Shown here piece by piece: positions 24,187 through 32,578 of a DNA stretch of 64,000 nucleotides. The number at the start of each line of letters is the position of its first letter. Position 1 is the stretch's first letter. Position numbers and translations under genes: made by a program. The notes beneath the pieces are model-generated. The model made no database searches. It was not told the origin of the DNA and was given only the letters and a program-made list of their open reading frames with translations. Source of the stretch: SZAS-79 sp964599095 (lineage in GTDB: Bacteria > Pseudomonadota > Gammaproteobacteria > Burkholderiales > SG8-39); assembly GCA_964599095.1 (NCBI GenBank), contig CAZREB010000001.1, positions 124,001 to 188,000 of the forward strand, in the 5' to 3' direction.

Positions 24187-25188
24187 ATGAATCGCGCAGC
24201 ACTCAAGCCGGCCCCCGGGTCCGGCAACAAAATTCTGGAACTCGCCCGGCGCGTGCTCGATATAGAGGCCGACGCAATCCGCGCCCTGAGGGACCGGATC
24301 GACGAAAGCTTCGTCGCCGCACTCGAGCTTATTCTCGCGTCCACCGGACGGGTGGTGGTGAGCGGAATCGGCAAGTCCGGGCACATCGCCCGCAAGATGG
24401 CATCGACACTCGCCAGCACCGGCACGCCCGCTTTCTTCGTGCATGCCGCCGAAGCCGGCCACGGCGACCTCGGCATGGTGCGCCCTGAAGACGTATTCAT
24501 CTGCATCTCGCACTCGGGGGAATCGGCGGAACTCATCGCGATCGTGCCGACAATCAAGCGCCAAGGTGCGAAACTGATCGCAATGACCGGCCAGCCCGGC
24601 TCGACCCTTGCGCGGGAAGCGGACGTGCATCTCGACGCGGCGGTCTCACAGGAAGCCTGCTCGCTCAACCTGGCCCCCACCGCCAGCACGACCGCAGCGC
24701 TCGCACTTGGCGACGCGCTCGCAGTGGCACTCCTCGACGCACGTGGGTTTTCCGAAGCCGACTTCGCGCTTTCCCATCCGGGCGGTGCGCTCGGGCGCAA
24801 GCTGCTTACCCACGTCTCGGACGTGATGCGAACGGGCGACGAGATTCCTTCGGTCTCAATCGACGCAACAGTAGCCGAGGCGATCTTGGAGATCACTCGC
24901 AAGCGCCTGGGGATGACTGCTGTGCTCGACAAGGAAGGCAGGGTCGCCGGCATCTTCACCGACGGCGACCTGCGCCGCACCGTCGAACGGGTTGCCGATC
25001 TCAAGTCGGCCAGGGTCGCCGATGTGATGAGCTCCGCGCCGCAGACCATTCAGCCCCGGGCGCTTGCCGTGGAGGCCGTCGAGCTCATGGAGCGCCGCAA
25101 GATCAACCAACTGCTGGTCGTCGACAGCGAGGGCGCGCTCGTCGGTGCGCTAAACATGCACGACCTGTTTCGCGCCAAGGTGGTCTGA
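24187..25188 (+). CDS. kdsD: Arabinose-5-phosphate isomerase (KdsD)
   Basis: This enzyme converts ribulose-5-phosphate to arabinose-5-phosphate, the first step of Kdo synthesis for LPS. It has 333 residues. The SIS domain (about 35-190) carries VSGIGKSGHIARKMASTLAS and CISHSGESAEL. A pair of CBS domains follows (about 210-333; VSDVMRTGDEIP and VADVMSSAPQTI). HPGGALGRKLL just after the SIS domain is family-typical. The ATG at 24187 is chosen because upstream in-frame residues are not conserved-looking. It leads the kdsD-kdsC-lptCAB run. Confidence 0.95.
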   Translation: MNRAALKPAPGSGNKILELARRVLDIEADAIRALRDRIDESFVAALELILASTGRVVVSGIGKSGHIARKMASTLASTGTPAFFVHAAEAGHGDLGMVRPEDVFICISHSGESAELIAIVPTIKRQGAKLIAMTGQPGSTLAREADVHLDAAVSQEACSLNLAPTASTTAALALGDALAVALLDARGFSEADFALSHPGGALGRKLLTHVSDVMRTGDEIPSVSIDATVAEAILEITRKRLGMTAVLDKEGRVAGIFTDGDLRRTVERVADLKSARVADVMSSAPQTIQPRALAVEAVELMERRKINQLLVVDSEGALVGALNMHDLFRAKVV

Positions 25189-25189
25189 C

Positions 25190-25714
25190 GTGAAACCCGA
25201 CCTGGCGCGCGCACGGACGGTGCGCCTGATGATATTCGACGTGGACGGCGTGCTGACCGACGGACGGATCTACTACGCCGATTCAGGCGAGGAGATGAAA
25301 GCGTTCAGCACCCTCGACGGCCACGGGATCCGCATGCTCATGGCAAGCGGGGTCGGCATAGCACTGCTCACGGGAAGGCGCTCCGACGTAGTCGGCCACC
25401 GGGCTCGCAACCTCGGAATCGACCGCGTACTGCAGGGGGTGGAGGACAAGCGCACCGCATTCATCGAACTGGCAGGGTCGCTCGGCCTGGATCACCGGCA
25501 ATGCGGATACATGGGGGATGATTTGGTCGATCTCCCGGTGTTGACCCGTTGCGGTTTCGCGGTAGCGACGCGCGAAGCGCCGGAGATCGTCCGGCAGCAC
25601 GCCCATTTCGTCGCCACGCATCCTGCAGGTGCCGGTGCGGTGCGCGAGGTCTGCGAAACCGTAATGCGCGAGCAGGGCACCCTGGATGCCGCGCTCGCAC
25701 CTTACCTCGCCTGA
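25190..25714 (+). CDS. kdsC: 3-deoxy-manno-octulosonate-8-phosphatase (KdsC)
   Basis: This HAD-family phosphatase, 174 residues, removes phosphate from Kdo-8-phosphate. Motif I is MIFDVDGVLTDG with both catalytic Asp residues, motif II is LLTGRRS, and the late acidic motif is GYMGDDLVDLPVL. As usual for KdsC, it lacks a cap domain. It starts at GTG one base after the kdsD stop, so the two consecutive pathway genes are tightly coupled. Confidence 0.95.
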   Translation: MKPDLARARTVRLMIFDVDGVLTDGRIYYADSGEEMKAFSTLDGHGIRMLMASGVGIALLTGRRSDVVGHRARNLGIDRVLQGVEDKRTAFIELAGSLGLDHRQCGYMGDDLVDLPVLTRCGFAVATREAPEIVRQHAHFVATHPAGAGAVREVCETVMREQGTLDAALAPYLA

Positions 25715-25720
25715 GGCGCC

Positions 25721-26296
25721 ATGCGGACTTCCTTCGCGCGCCTCTTCCCGTTGCTGCTCATGCTGGCACTCGCGTTGCTGACCTTCTGGCTCGAGCGCGC
25801 CGCCCGCATCGAGCAGGGCCACCCGTCGCTGCGCCGGCACGATGCCGACTACATCGTGCACAACTTCAAGATCGTCAGCTATGGCGCGGCCGGCACGCCG
25901 GAGTCCATGCTGGCGGCGCGCAAGATGGTACATTACCCCGACGACGACTCGACGGAACTGCTGGCGCCGCGTGCGCTGCAGACCAAGCCGGGCGAAGCGC
26001 CGATGACGCTGACGGCCGATCGGGGCGCGCTCAGCCAGGACGGAGAGGACACGTTCCTGTACGGCAATGTTCTCCTGGTGCGCAGCGCGATCCCGCAGCT
26101 GCCGGAGATGCGCATGCAGACCAGCTTCCTGCACGTCGTGCGTGCGCGATCGCTCGTGAGGACCGACCGGGAGATCTCGATACGCGAGCAAGGGCGCTAC
26201 CTTACCGGGCGCGGGATGGAATACAACAACGAGGCACGCGTATTGCAGCTGCGCAGCAATGTGCGCGGGCGGTTCGAGAAGAGGAAGAAGCGTTGA
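25721..26296 (+). CDS. lptC: LPS export protein LptC
   Basis: This bitopic inner-membrane protein, 191 residues, receives LPS from LptBFG and passes it to LptA. The N-terminal transmembrane helix (LFPLLLMLALALLTFWLERA) is followed by a periplasmic beta-jellyroll domain (HNFKIVSYGAAGTPESMLAA ... MTLTADRGALSQDGEDTFLY). Size matches the family. It lies 6 bases after kdsC, and its stop overlaps the start of lptA. Confidence 0.92.
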   Translation: MRTSFARLFPLLLMLALALLTFWLERAARIEQGHPSLRRHDADYIVHNFKIVSYGAAGTPESMLAARKMVHYPDDDSTELLAPRALQTKPGEAPMTLTADRGALSQDGEDTFLYGNVLLVRSAIPQLPEMRMQTSFLHVVRARSLVRTDREISIREQGRYLTGRGMEYNNEARVLQLRSNVRGRFEKRKKR

Positions 26297-26922
26297 GAAA
26301 GAGCCTTTCGGCAAAGGGTGCAATTCGACGGCTGGCGGCATGCATGGTGCTGGGCGCGGCTCTCCTGCCCGCGACCGGGCTGCACGCCGAAAAGGCCGAC
26401 AAGGACAAGCCTACGCAAATCGACGCCAACCGGATGAGCTCCGACGACGCGCGGCGCATCAGCATCTTCGAAGGCAACGTAGTCCTCACCAAGGGCACGA
26501 TCCTGGTTCGTGCCGACCGGATCACGGTCAGGCAGGACCCGGAGGGGTTCCAGATCTCGACAGCGACAGGCGTGCCGGCGCGCTTTCGCCAGAAGCGCGA
26601 CGGCAAGGACGAATGGATCGACGGCGAAGCGCTCTCGATCGAGATCGACGACCGGAAGGAGAAGGTCGAGTTGCGCGAGAAGGCACGCATCGTGCGCGAC
26701 AAGGACGAGGTGCATGGCGATGTGATCTCGGTAGATACCCGGTCGGAGTTCTTTTCGGTGACCGGCGGCAAGAGCGCCATAACCGGCACCAACCCCGAGG
26801 GCCGGGTCCACGCCGTCATACAGCCCAGGGTGAAGCCCGATGACGCGGGCGGCAGCGCGACCCCCGCGGCCCCGGGATCCGCTGCCCCGCCGCTCGCTCC
26901 AGCCAAGAACCAGGCTCGATGA
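26293..26922 (+). CDS. lptA: LPS bridge protein LptA
   Basis: This periplasmic protein, 209 residues, polymerises into the bridge that carries LPS to the outer membrane. The TTG at 26293 overlaps the lptC stop by 4 bases and gives a complete signal peptide with a basic n-region (MRKSLSAKGAIRRLAACMVL, cleavage after LHA). An ATG at 26344 would remove those positive charges, so TTG is preferred. OstA-like motifs include ISIFEGNVVLTKGTILVRAD and DKDEVHGDVISVDTRSEFF. The C-terminus is Ala/Pro-rich. Confidence 0.9.
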   Translation: MRKSLSAKGAIRRLAACMVLGAALLPATGLHAEKADKDKPTQIDANRMSSDDARRISIFEGNVVLTKGTILVRADRITVRQDPEGFQISTATGVPARFRQKRDGKDEWIDGEALSIEIDDRKEKVELREKARIVRDKDEVHGDVISVDTRSEFFSVTGGKSAITGTNPEGRVHAVIQPRVKPDDAGGSATPAAPGSAAPPLAPAKNQAR

Positions 26923-27641
26923 GCGCCCTGTCGGCGGAGAGCCTGCGCAAGCGCTACAAGTCGCGCACCGTTGTCCAGGATGTCTCGCTCACGGTGTCCA
27001 GCGGCGAGGTGGTCGGCCTGCTCGGACCGAACGGGGCCGGCAAGACGACGTGCTTCTACATGATCGTCGGGCTGGTTGCGGCCGACGCTGGCAGCATCCA
27101 CCTCGACGGGCGCGAGCTCACCCACCTGCCGATCCACAAGCGGGCGAGGCTGGGAATCTCCTACCTTCCCCAGGAAAACTCGGTCTTCCGCAAGCTTACT
27201 GTGGAGGAGAACGTCCAGGCAGTCCTCGAATTGCAGGGGCTCGCAGGCGAAGCGATGGAAGCCCGGCTCGTCGAGTTGCTTACGGACCTCAATATCGCCC
27301 ACCTTCGCAAGCATCCGGCCCTCGCACTGTCCGGCGGCGAGCGCCGCAGGCTCGAGATTGCACGCGCGCTAGGCACGCGTCCGTCGTTCATCCTGCTCGA
27401 CGAGCCTTTCGCGGGCGTCGACCCGATCGCCGTGCTCGACATCCAGCGCATCATCCGGTTTTTGCGCGAACGTTCGATCGGCGTGCTGATTACCGACCAC
27501 AACGTGCGTGAAACACTTGGCATCTGCGACCGCGCCTACATCATGAACGATGGCGCGGTTCTCGCTTCCGGGCATCCGGATGAAATTGTCTATAATGACA
27601 GCGTACGCCGGGTCTACCTGGGCGAGAACTTTCGCATGTAG
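26919..27641 (+). CDS. lptB: LPS export ABC ATPase LptB
   Basis: This 240-residue ATPase powers LPS extraction with LptF and LptG, which are not in the window. Walker A is GPNGAGKTT, the Q-loop SYLPQENSVFRKL is typical of LptB, the signature is LSGGERRR, Walker B is FILLDEPFAGVDP, and the switch His is in ITDHNVRETL. An ATGA overlap couples it to lptA. The lptB-rpoN adjacency is conserved across Proteobacteria. Confidence 0.97.
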   Translation: MSALSAESLRKRYKSRTVVQDVSLTVSSGEVVGLLGPNGAGKTTCFYMIVGLVAADAGSIHLDGRELTHLPIHKRARLGISYLPQENSVFRKLTVEENVQAVLELQGLAGEAMEARLVELLTDLNIAHLRKHPALALSGGERRRLEIARALGTRPSFILLDEPFAGVDPIAVLDIQRIIRFLRERSIGVLITDHNVRETLGICDRAYIMNDGAVLASGHPDEIVYNDSVRRVYLGENFRM

Positions 27642-27726
27642 GCGGGCCCGCCCCGGATCCCTTCCGCGCCCCGGGGCTTCGGGCAGAAACCAGAAACGAT
27701 CCCTTGCGCTCTGCCACCGCCCCACG

Positions 27727-29163
27727 ATGAAGCCGACCCTCCAGTTCCGGCTGTCTCAGCACCTGACGCTGACGCCGCAGCTGCAGCAGTCGATCCGCCT
27801 GCTGCAGCTCTCGACGGTCGAGCTGAACCAGGAAATCGAGAGGATGCTGATGGACAATCCCATCCTCGAGCGCGAAGACGCGGACGACGGCCTTACGCCA
27901 CCGGCCGGCTTCACGTCGTCCCCCGATTCCGCCAGCGTCACCGATGCACCGCCCGAAGAAAGGCCGGATACCCAGGACGCCCCCGGCGACGACTGGCAGC
28001 CGGATTTTTCGTCGCCGCGCACGAACAACAACGATGACGAAGACGGCGACCGCGCATTCATCGCGCCCGAAACCCCCTCGCTCCGCCACCATCTCAACGA
28101 CCAGCTTGCGCTCACAAACCTGCCGAGGCGTGACCGGGCCCTGATCGGGATGCTGATCGATGCGCTGGACGACGACGGCTACCTTACGCAGCCGCTGGAG
28201 GAGATCGCGGAACTGCTCCCGCCGGAGGCCGACGCGGACATCGAGGATCTCGGCATTGCGTTGCGCCACCTGCAGAACATGGAGCCGGCCGGGGTCGGCG
28301 CCCGCTCGCCGAGCGAATGCCTGCTGCTGCAGATCCGGGCGATGGACCACGAGACAGAAGAGGGAGTGAAGGTCGCCAAGCTTGCCGAGACGATTGCGAG
28401 CCGGCACCTGGAATCGCTCGCGCAGCGGGACTACTCGCGCCTCAAGCAGCTGCTGGGCGCAAGCGATGACGAATTGCGCGCAGCCCAGAAGCTGATCCTC
28501 AGGCTGAACCCGCACCCGGGCGCCGCGTTCTCGAACACCGAGACCCGCTACGTGATTCCCGACGTGATCGTGCGAAGAGTCAAGGGCGTATGGCGCGCAA
28601 GCCTGAACCGCGAGGCGATGCCCAGGCTGCGGATCAACCGGTTGTACGCGTCGTTGCTGTCCGGCAACCGCAACGCTGCGAACGCGATGTCCGGCCAGCT
28701 CCAGGAGGCCCGCTGGCTGATCAAGAACGTGCAGCAGCGCTTCGATACGATCCTGCGCGTCTCGCAGGCAATCATCGACCGCCAACGCCATTTCTTCGAG
28801 CACGGCGAGGTTGCGATGCGGCCGATGGTGCTGCGCGAGATTGCCGAGACGCTCGGGCTGCACGAAAGCACGATCTCGCGCGTGACCACGCAGAAGTACA
28901 TGGCAACGCCTCGTGGCACGTACGAACTGAAGTACTTTTTCGGCAGCCACGTCGCCACCGACGCGGGCGGTGCATGCTCGGCGACCGCGATACGGGCGCT
29001 GATCAGGCAGCTGGTCGCCGCCGAGGACACCAAGGTCCCGCTGTCCGATTCCAGAATCTCGCAAATTCTCAGCCAACAGGGTATCGTGGTGGCAAGGCGG
29101 ACGATCGCGAAATACCGCGAGTCGCTGCAGATCCCGCCCGTCAACCTCAGGAAATCCCTGTAG
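27727..29163 (+). CDS. rpoN: RNA polymerase sigma-54 factor
   Basis: This alternative sigma factor, 478 residues, recognises -24/-12 promoters such as the one at 21502. Region I (MKPTLQFRLSQHLTLTPQLQQSI) is Gln-rich and interacts with activators. An acidic region II follows (about 50-115). The core-binding domain is at about 120-300, a helix-turn-helix at about 375-400 (ETLGLHESTISRVT), and the RpoN box is ARRTIAKYRESL near the C-terminus. The ATG at 27727 is chosen on the conserved N-terminus. Confidence 0.98.
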   Translation: MKPTLQFRLSQHLTLTPQLQQSIRLLQLSTVELNQEIERMLMDNPILEREDADDGLTPPAGFTSSPDSASVTDAPPEERPDTQDAPGDDWQPDFSSPRTNNNDDEDGDRAFIAPETPSLRHHLNDQLALTNLPRRDRALIGMLIDALDDDGYLTQPLEEIAELLPPEADADIEDLGIALRHLQNMEPAGVGARSPSECLLLQIRAMDHETEEGVKVAKLAETIASRHLESLAQRDYSRLKQLLGASDDELRAAQKLILRLNPHPGAAFSNTETRYVIPDVIVRRVKGVWRASLNREAMPRLRINRLYASLLSGNRNAANAMSGQLQEARWLIKNVQQRFDTILRVSQAIIDRQRHFFEHGEVAMRPMVLREIAETLGLHESTISRVTTQKYMATPRGTYELKYFFGSHVATDAGGACSATAIRALIRQLVAAEDTKVPLSDSRISQILSQQGIVVARRTIAKYRESLQIPPVNLRKSL

Positions 29164-29188
29164 TCCCCATCCCAGCCCGGAGGCGCCA

Positions 29189-29515
29189 ATGAACCTGAAT
29201 GTCAGCGGCCATCATCTCGAGGTAACCCCGGCGATACGCACTTACGTCAGCGGCAAGCTCGACCGCGTCACGCGGCACTTCGACCATGTCATCGACGCCC
29301 ATGTGATCCTCTCGGTCGACAAGCTGGTGCAGAAGGCCGAAGTGACCCTGCATGTGCGCGGGAAGGACATCCATGCCGAATGCATCGACGCGGATCTCTA
29401 TGCCGCGATCGACCTGCTGGTCGACAAGCTGGACCGGCAGGTCATCAAGTACAAGGACAAGACCCAGGCCAAGCCGCACGATGCACTGAAGCACCGGCAG
29501 GGCGTCGAGCCCTGA
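29189..29515 (+). CDS. hpf: Ribosome hibernation promoting factor
   Basis: This is a short-form HPF of 108 residues that binds the 30S subunit and promotes inactive 100S ribosomes in stationary phase. The fold is visible from MNLNVSGHHLEVTPAIRTYV through VTLHVRGKDIHAECIDADLYAAIDLLVDKLDRQV. It lacks the long C-terminal dimerisation domain. It lies 25 bases after rpoN in the usual rpoN-hpf-ptsN order, with a GGAGG ribosome site. Confidence 0.95.
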   Translation: MNLNVSGHHLEVTPAIRTYVSGKLDRVTRHFDHVIDAHVILSVDKLVQKAEVTLHVRGKDIHAECIDADLYAAIDLLVDKLDRQVIKYKDKTQAKPHDALKHRQGVEP

Positions 29516-29534
29516 GCGGCAGGCGGCCTGCCGC
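29516..29534. other. Perfect 8-bp hairpin after hpf
   Basis: GCGGCAGG and CCTGCCGC pair around a CGG loop directly after the hpf stop codon. There is no T-run, so it is not a standard intrinsic terminator. It could mark a 3' mRNA end or a processing site between hpf and the possible ptsN promoter. Confidence 0.4.
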
Positions 29535-29572
29535 AGGCTCACAATGCCGCGCGAGCGCCGTGCCGCCTGGGC

Positions 29573-29578
29573 TATAAT
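29573..29578 (+). promoter_or_regulatory. Possible -10 element upstream of ptsN
   Basis: A consensus TATAAT hexamer lies 50 bases before the ptsN start codon in an otherwise GC-rich stretch. No good -35 sequence is seen at 16-18 bases, so any promoter here would be weak or activator-dependent. Confidence 0.45.
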
Positions 29579-29628
29579 CCGGCCCCTCGCAGCCCGCCCC
29601 GACCCCGGGCGGTCCCTACCTGTGACCC

Positions 29629-30114
29629 ATGAGCCTGGTCTCGAAGCTCCTATCCCTGCACAACGTCGCGGTCGACATTCCGGTTTCGAGCAAGAAGCGG
29701 CTGTTCGAGCACCTCGGCCTGCTGTTCGAGAACAACCACGGGATCGCCAGGAGCGTGGTCTTCGAAAGCATGTTCGTGCGCGAGCGGCTGGGCTCGACCG
29801 GTCTTGGTCACGGCGTCGCGATTCCCCATGGCCGCATCAAGGGGCTCAAGGAGGCCGTCGGGGCGCTGGTCCGGCTGTCGACGCCTGTGCCATTCGACGC
29901 TCCGGACTCAAAGCCGGTGAACATTGCGTTCGCGCTGCTCGTGCCGGAACAGGCCACCGAAAGGCACTTGCAGATCCTTTCCGAACTCGCCCAGATGTTC
30001 GGCGATCGCGAAATGCGCGAGGCGATGAACACCGCTGCGGATTCAGCCAGCCTTCACCGGCTCGTAGTTACATGGCACCCGGATGCTCCAGGTAAACGTC
30101 ACGCAGCTGCATGA
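29629..30114 (+). CDS. ptsN: Nitrogen PTS EIIA component (PtsN)
   Basis: This cytoplasmic phosphoprotein, 161 residues, regulates metabolism and potassium handling in the nitrogen PTS. The active His is in GLGHGVAIPHGRI (about residue 66). The rest follows the EIIA mannitol/fructose-type fold (KPVNIAFALLVPEQATERHL). Its end overlaps the start of hprK by 32 bases. The partner EI-Ntr and NPr genes are not in the window. Confidence 0.95.
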   Translation: MSLVSKLLSLHNVAVDIPVSSKKRLFEHLGLLFENNHGIARSVVFESMFVRERLGSTGLGHGVAIPHGRIKGLKEAVGALVRLSTPVPFDAPDSKPVNIAFALLVPEQATERHLQILSELAQMFGDREMREAMNTAADSASLHRLVVTWHPDAPGKRHAAA

Positions 30115-31024
30115 GGACAACCGCGAGGCGCTGCAGCTTGCCTGGGTAGCCGGGCAGGACGGCAGCACCGCGGTAAGGCGCGAGGCGGCTGCCTCGGCGT
30201 CCCTGATCGGGCACCTGAACCTCACCCACCCGAACAGCGTCCAGGTCCTCGGCAGCTACGAGGCTTCGATGTTCGGCGCCTTCTCGGCCGCTGCGCGTGC
30301 CGAATTCGTTGCCAAGCTCTTTACGGGCCACCTGACGGCGGTCATCGTCGCCGACGGCGTGAACGCCCCTCCCGAGATCCTTTCGGGTGCGCAAAGCTCC
30401 CACACGCCCCTGTTCGCAACGCCGGTTGCGGCCCCGCGCGTGATCGAAACGCTCGCACGCTACCTCGCCAAGGCGCTGGCAGAGAAAACGACTCGCCACG
30501 GGGTGTTCATGGACGTGCTGGGACTGGGTGTCCTCGTGACCGGCGAATCAGGGGTCGGCAAGAGCGAACTCGGCCTGGAACTGATCAGCCGCGGACACGG
30601 CCTTGTTGCCGACGACGTGGTCGAGATCACCCGCGCCGCGCCGAAGATCCTCGAAGGCCGGTGTCCCCCGGTGCTCAAGGACTTCATCGAGGTGCGCGGC
30701 CTCGGCCTGCTCAACGTCCGCACGATCTTCGGCGAAACTGCCGTGCGGCCAAAGATGCGGCTCAAGCTGATCGTGCACCTGGCGAAACCCACCCCCGGCG
30801 GCGCCGAGGTCGAGCGCCTGCCGCTGGCCGAGCAGTCCGAGGACATCCTCGGTATCACGGTACGCAAAGTCGTGGTGCCGGTGGCCGCGGGACGCAACCT
30901 GGCGGTGCTGCTCGAAGCAGCAGTCCGCAACTACATCCTCCACCTGCGGGGCATCGACAGCACCGCGGAGTTCATCAGCCGCCAGAAGCAGGCCATCGAG
31001 TACAACGAGCAGGCCGAGGAGTAG
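30083..31024 (+). CDS. hprK: HPr kinase/phosphorylase
   Basis: This 313-residue bifunctional enzyme phosphorylates and dephosphorylates HPr-type proteins on Ser. The N-terminal domain is at about 1-130. The catalytic domain has the P-loop GESGVGKSELGLEL (about 154-167) and the signature EVRGLGLLNVRTIFG. It starts inside the ptsN coding region, a common arrangement in Betaproteobacteria. HprK itself is a useful lineage marker because most Gammaproteobacteria lack it. Confidence 0.95.
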   Translation: MLQVNVTQLHEDNREALQLAWVAGQDGSTAVRREAAASASLIGHLNLTHPNSVQVLGSYEASMFGAFSAAARAEFVAKLFTGHLTAVIVADGVNAPPEILSGAQSSHTPLFATPVAAPRVIETLARYLAKALAEKTTRHGVFMDVLGLGVLVTGESGVGKSELGLELISRGHGLVADDVVEITRAAPKILEGRCPPVLKDFIEVRGLGLLNVRTIFGETAVRPKMRLKLIVHLAKPTPGGAEVERLPLAEQSEDILGITVRKVVVPVAAGRNLAVLLEAAVRNYILHLRGIDSTAEFISRQKQAIEYNEQAEE

Positions 31025-31089
31025 GAGGCTGCAGGGCCGGCCTCGCCGCGGGCGCCTCCGTGGAAGGCGGTTTCGTTATAAGCTTTCCC

Positions 31090-31947
31090 ATGCCCATGCA
31101 GCTCGTCCTCGTCAGCGGTATGTCCGGCTCCGGCAAGAGCATCGCGCTCACCGTGCTGGAGGATGCCGGCTACTACTGCGTGGACAACCTGCCCGCCTCG
31201 CTGCTAGGCGAGGTCGTGGGCTTCCTCTCGGAAGCCGGCCATGCGAACGTGGCGGTGAGCGTCGACGCGCGCAGTGTCGCGCTCTCCGCGCTTCCCGAAA
31301 GCCTCGCCGCCATGCGCGCACGCGGCATCGACTCCCGCCTCCTCTATCTCGAGGCCAGCCGGGAAGCCCTGCTGCGCAGGTTTTCGGAGACGCGTCGCCG
31401 CCATCCCCTTGCAGGCCAGGGACTGACGGTGGCGGAAGCCATCGAACGCGAGCGCGAAATGCTCGGCGGCGTCGCCGAGATCGGCCACCGGATCGACACC
31501 AGCGACCTCCACCCCAAGGCGCTGCGCCGCTGGATCAAGGACCTGCTGGGCCTGAATGCGGCGTCGATGATGCTGTTGTTCGAGTCGTTCGGATTCAAGG
31601 AGGGCATCCCGCTCGATGCGAACTGGGTAATCGACGCGCGCATGCTCCCCAACCCGCATTACGAACCGGAATTGCGCGCCCTCACCGGCAAGGATGCGCC
31701 GGTCATCGAATTCCTCGACAGGCAGGAGGCCGTCGGCCGCCTGTTCGAGGACGTGCGCGGATTCCTGATGCGCTGGCTGCCCGACATGGTCCGCGACAAC
31801 CGGTTCCATGTAACGGTCGCAATCGGCTGCACCGGCGGGCAGCATCGGTCGGTCTACCTCGCCGAGAAGCTGGCCGCCGAATTTGGCCGGACCTGGCCCG
31901 TTCTGGTAAGGCACCGCGGCCTGGTCAAGAAGGATCCCGAGGCGTGA
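31090..31947 (+). CDS. rapZ: RapZ/YvcJ family RNase adapter, nucleotide-binding
   Basis: This P-loop protein of 285 residues belongs to a family whose E. coli member guides RNase E to the GlmZ small RNA. The Walker A-like motif is VSGMSGSGKSIALTVLED, and later motifs are FESFGFKEGIPLDANWVIDA and IGCTGGQHRSVYLAE, all family-typical. The ATG at 31090 matches family length, and 31096 is an alternative. Its stop overlaps the start of the next gene by 4 bases. Confidence 0.95.
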   Translation: MPMQLVLVSGMSGSGKSIALTVLEDAGYYCVDNLPASLLGEVVGFLSEAGHANVAVSVDARSVALSALPESLAAMRARGIDSRLLYLEASREALLRRFSETRRRHPLAGQGLTVAEAIEREREMLGGVAEIGHRIDTSDLHPKALRRWIKDLLGLNAASMMLLFESFGFKEGIPLDANWVIDARMLPNPHYEPELRALTGKDAPVIEFLDRQEAVGRLFEDVRGFLMRWLPDMVRDNRFHVTVAIGCTGGQHRSVYLAEKLAAEFGRTWPVLVRHRGLVKKDPEA

Positions 31948-32543
31948 GCGACGCGGATCCGCAGGATCTCGCGATCTTCCCGCTCAACGCGGTGCTGTTT
32001 CCGGGCGGCCTGCTCCCGCTGCGCGTATTCGAACAGCGTTACATGGACATGGCCAAGGCCTGCCTGAAGGATGACCTTCCTTTCGGCGTCTGCCTGATCC
32101 GCAGCGGCCGCGAAGTCGGCACGCCGGCGACGCCTGAAGAGATCGGGTGCACCGCAAGGATCGTCGAATGGGACATGCAGCAACTGGGGGTCCTTTCGAT
32201 CAGGACGCATGGGGAGCAGCGATTCCGCATCAGGAAGTCCTGGGTGACCGACGCCGGGCTGACCAGGGCCGAAGTCGACATGCTGCCGCAGGACGAGGAC
32301 ATGGACCTGCCCGGCGAATTCGGGGCCTGCGCTGCCTTGCTCAAGGCCGTCATCGATGAGCACGGCACGGGGATCATCGCCTCGCCGATGAACCTGGGAT
32401 CGGCCACGTGGGTCGGATGCCGGCTGGCCGAGATCCTTCCTGTCCCGCTTGCCGCGAAGCAACGCCTGCTCGAACTCGACGACGCGTTGCAGCGAGTGGA
32501 GATCCTGAACAAGTTCCTGCAGCAGCACCGCTTGGCCGGGTAA
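31944..32543 (+). CDS. Lon N-terminal (LAN) domain protein
   Basis: This 199-residue protein consists of a stand-alone Lon substrate-binding domain without ATPase or protease parts. Evidence includes LAIFPLNAVLFPGGLLPLRV, FEQRYMDMAKACL and FGVCLIRSGREVG at the N-terminus, with a helical C-terminal part. Its cellular role is not established; such proteins may bind unfolded or specific substrates. It starts at GTG overlapping rapZ by 4 bases and converges on mutY 35 bases away. Confidence 0.88.
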   Translation: MSDADPQDLAIFPLNAVLFPGGLLPLRVFEQRYMDMAKACLKDDLPFGVCLIRSGREVGTPATPEEIGCTARIVEWDMQQLGVLSIRTHGEQRFRIRKSWVTDAGLTRAEVDMLPQDEDMDLPGEFGACAALLKAVIDEHGTGIIASPMNLGSATWVGCRLAEILPVPLAAKQRLLELDDALQRVEILNKFLQQHRLAG

Positions 32544-32578
32544 ATGGAATTTGGGAGCCCAGGTTCCCCCGTCCGCTC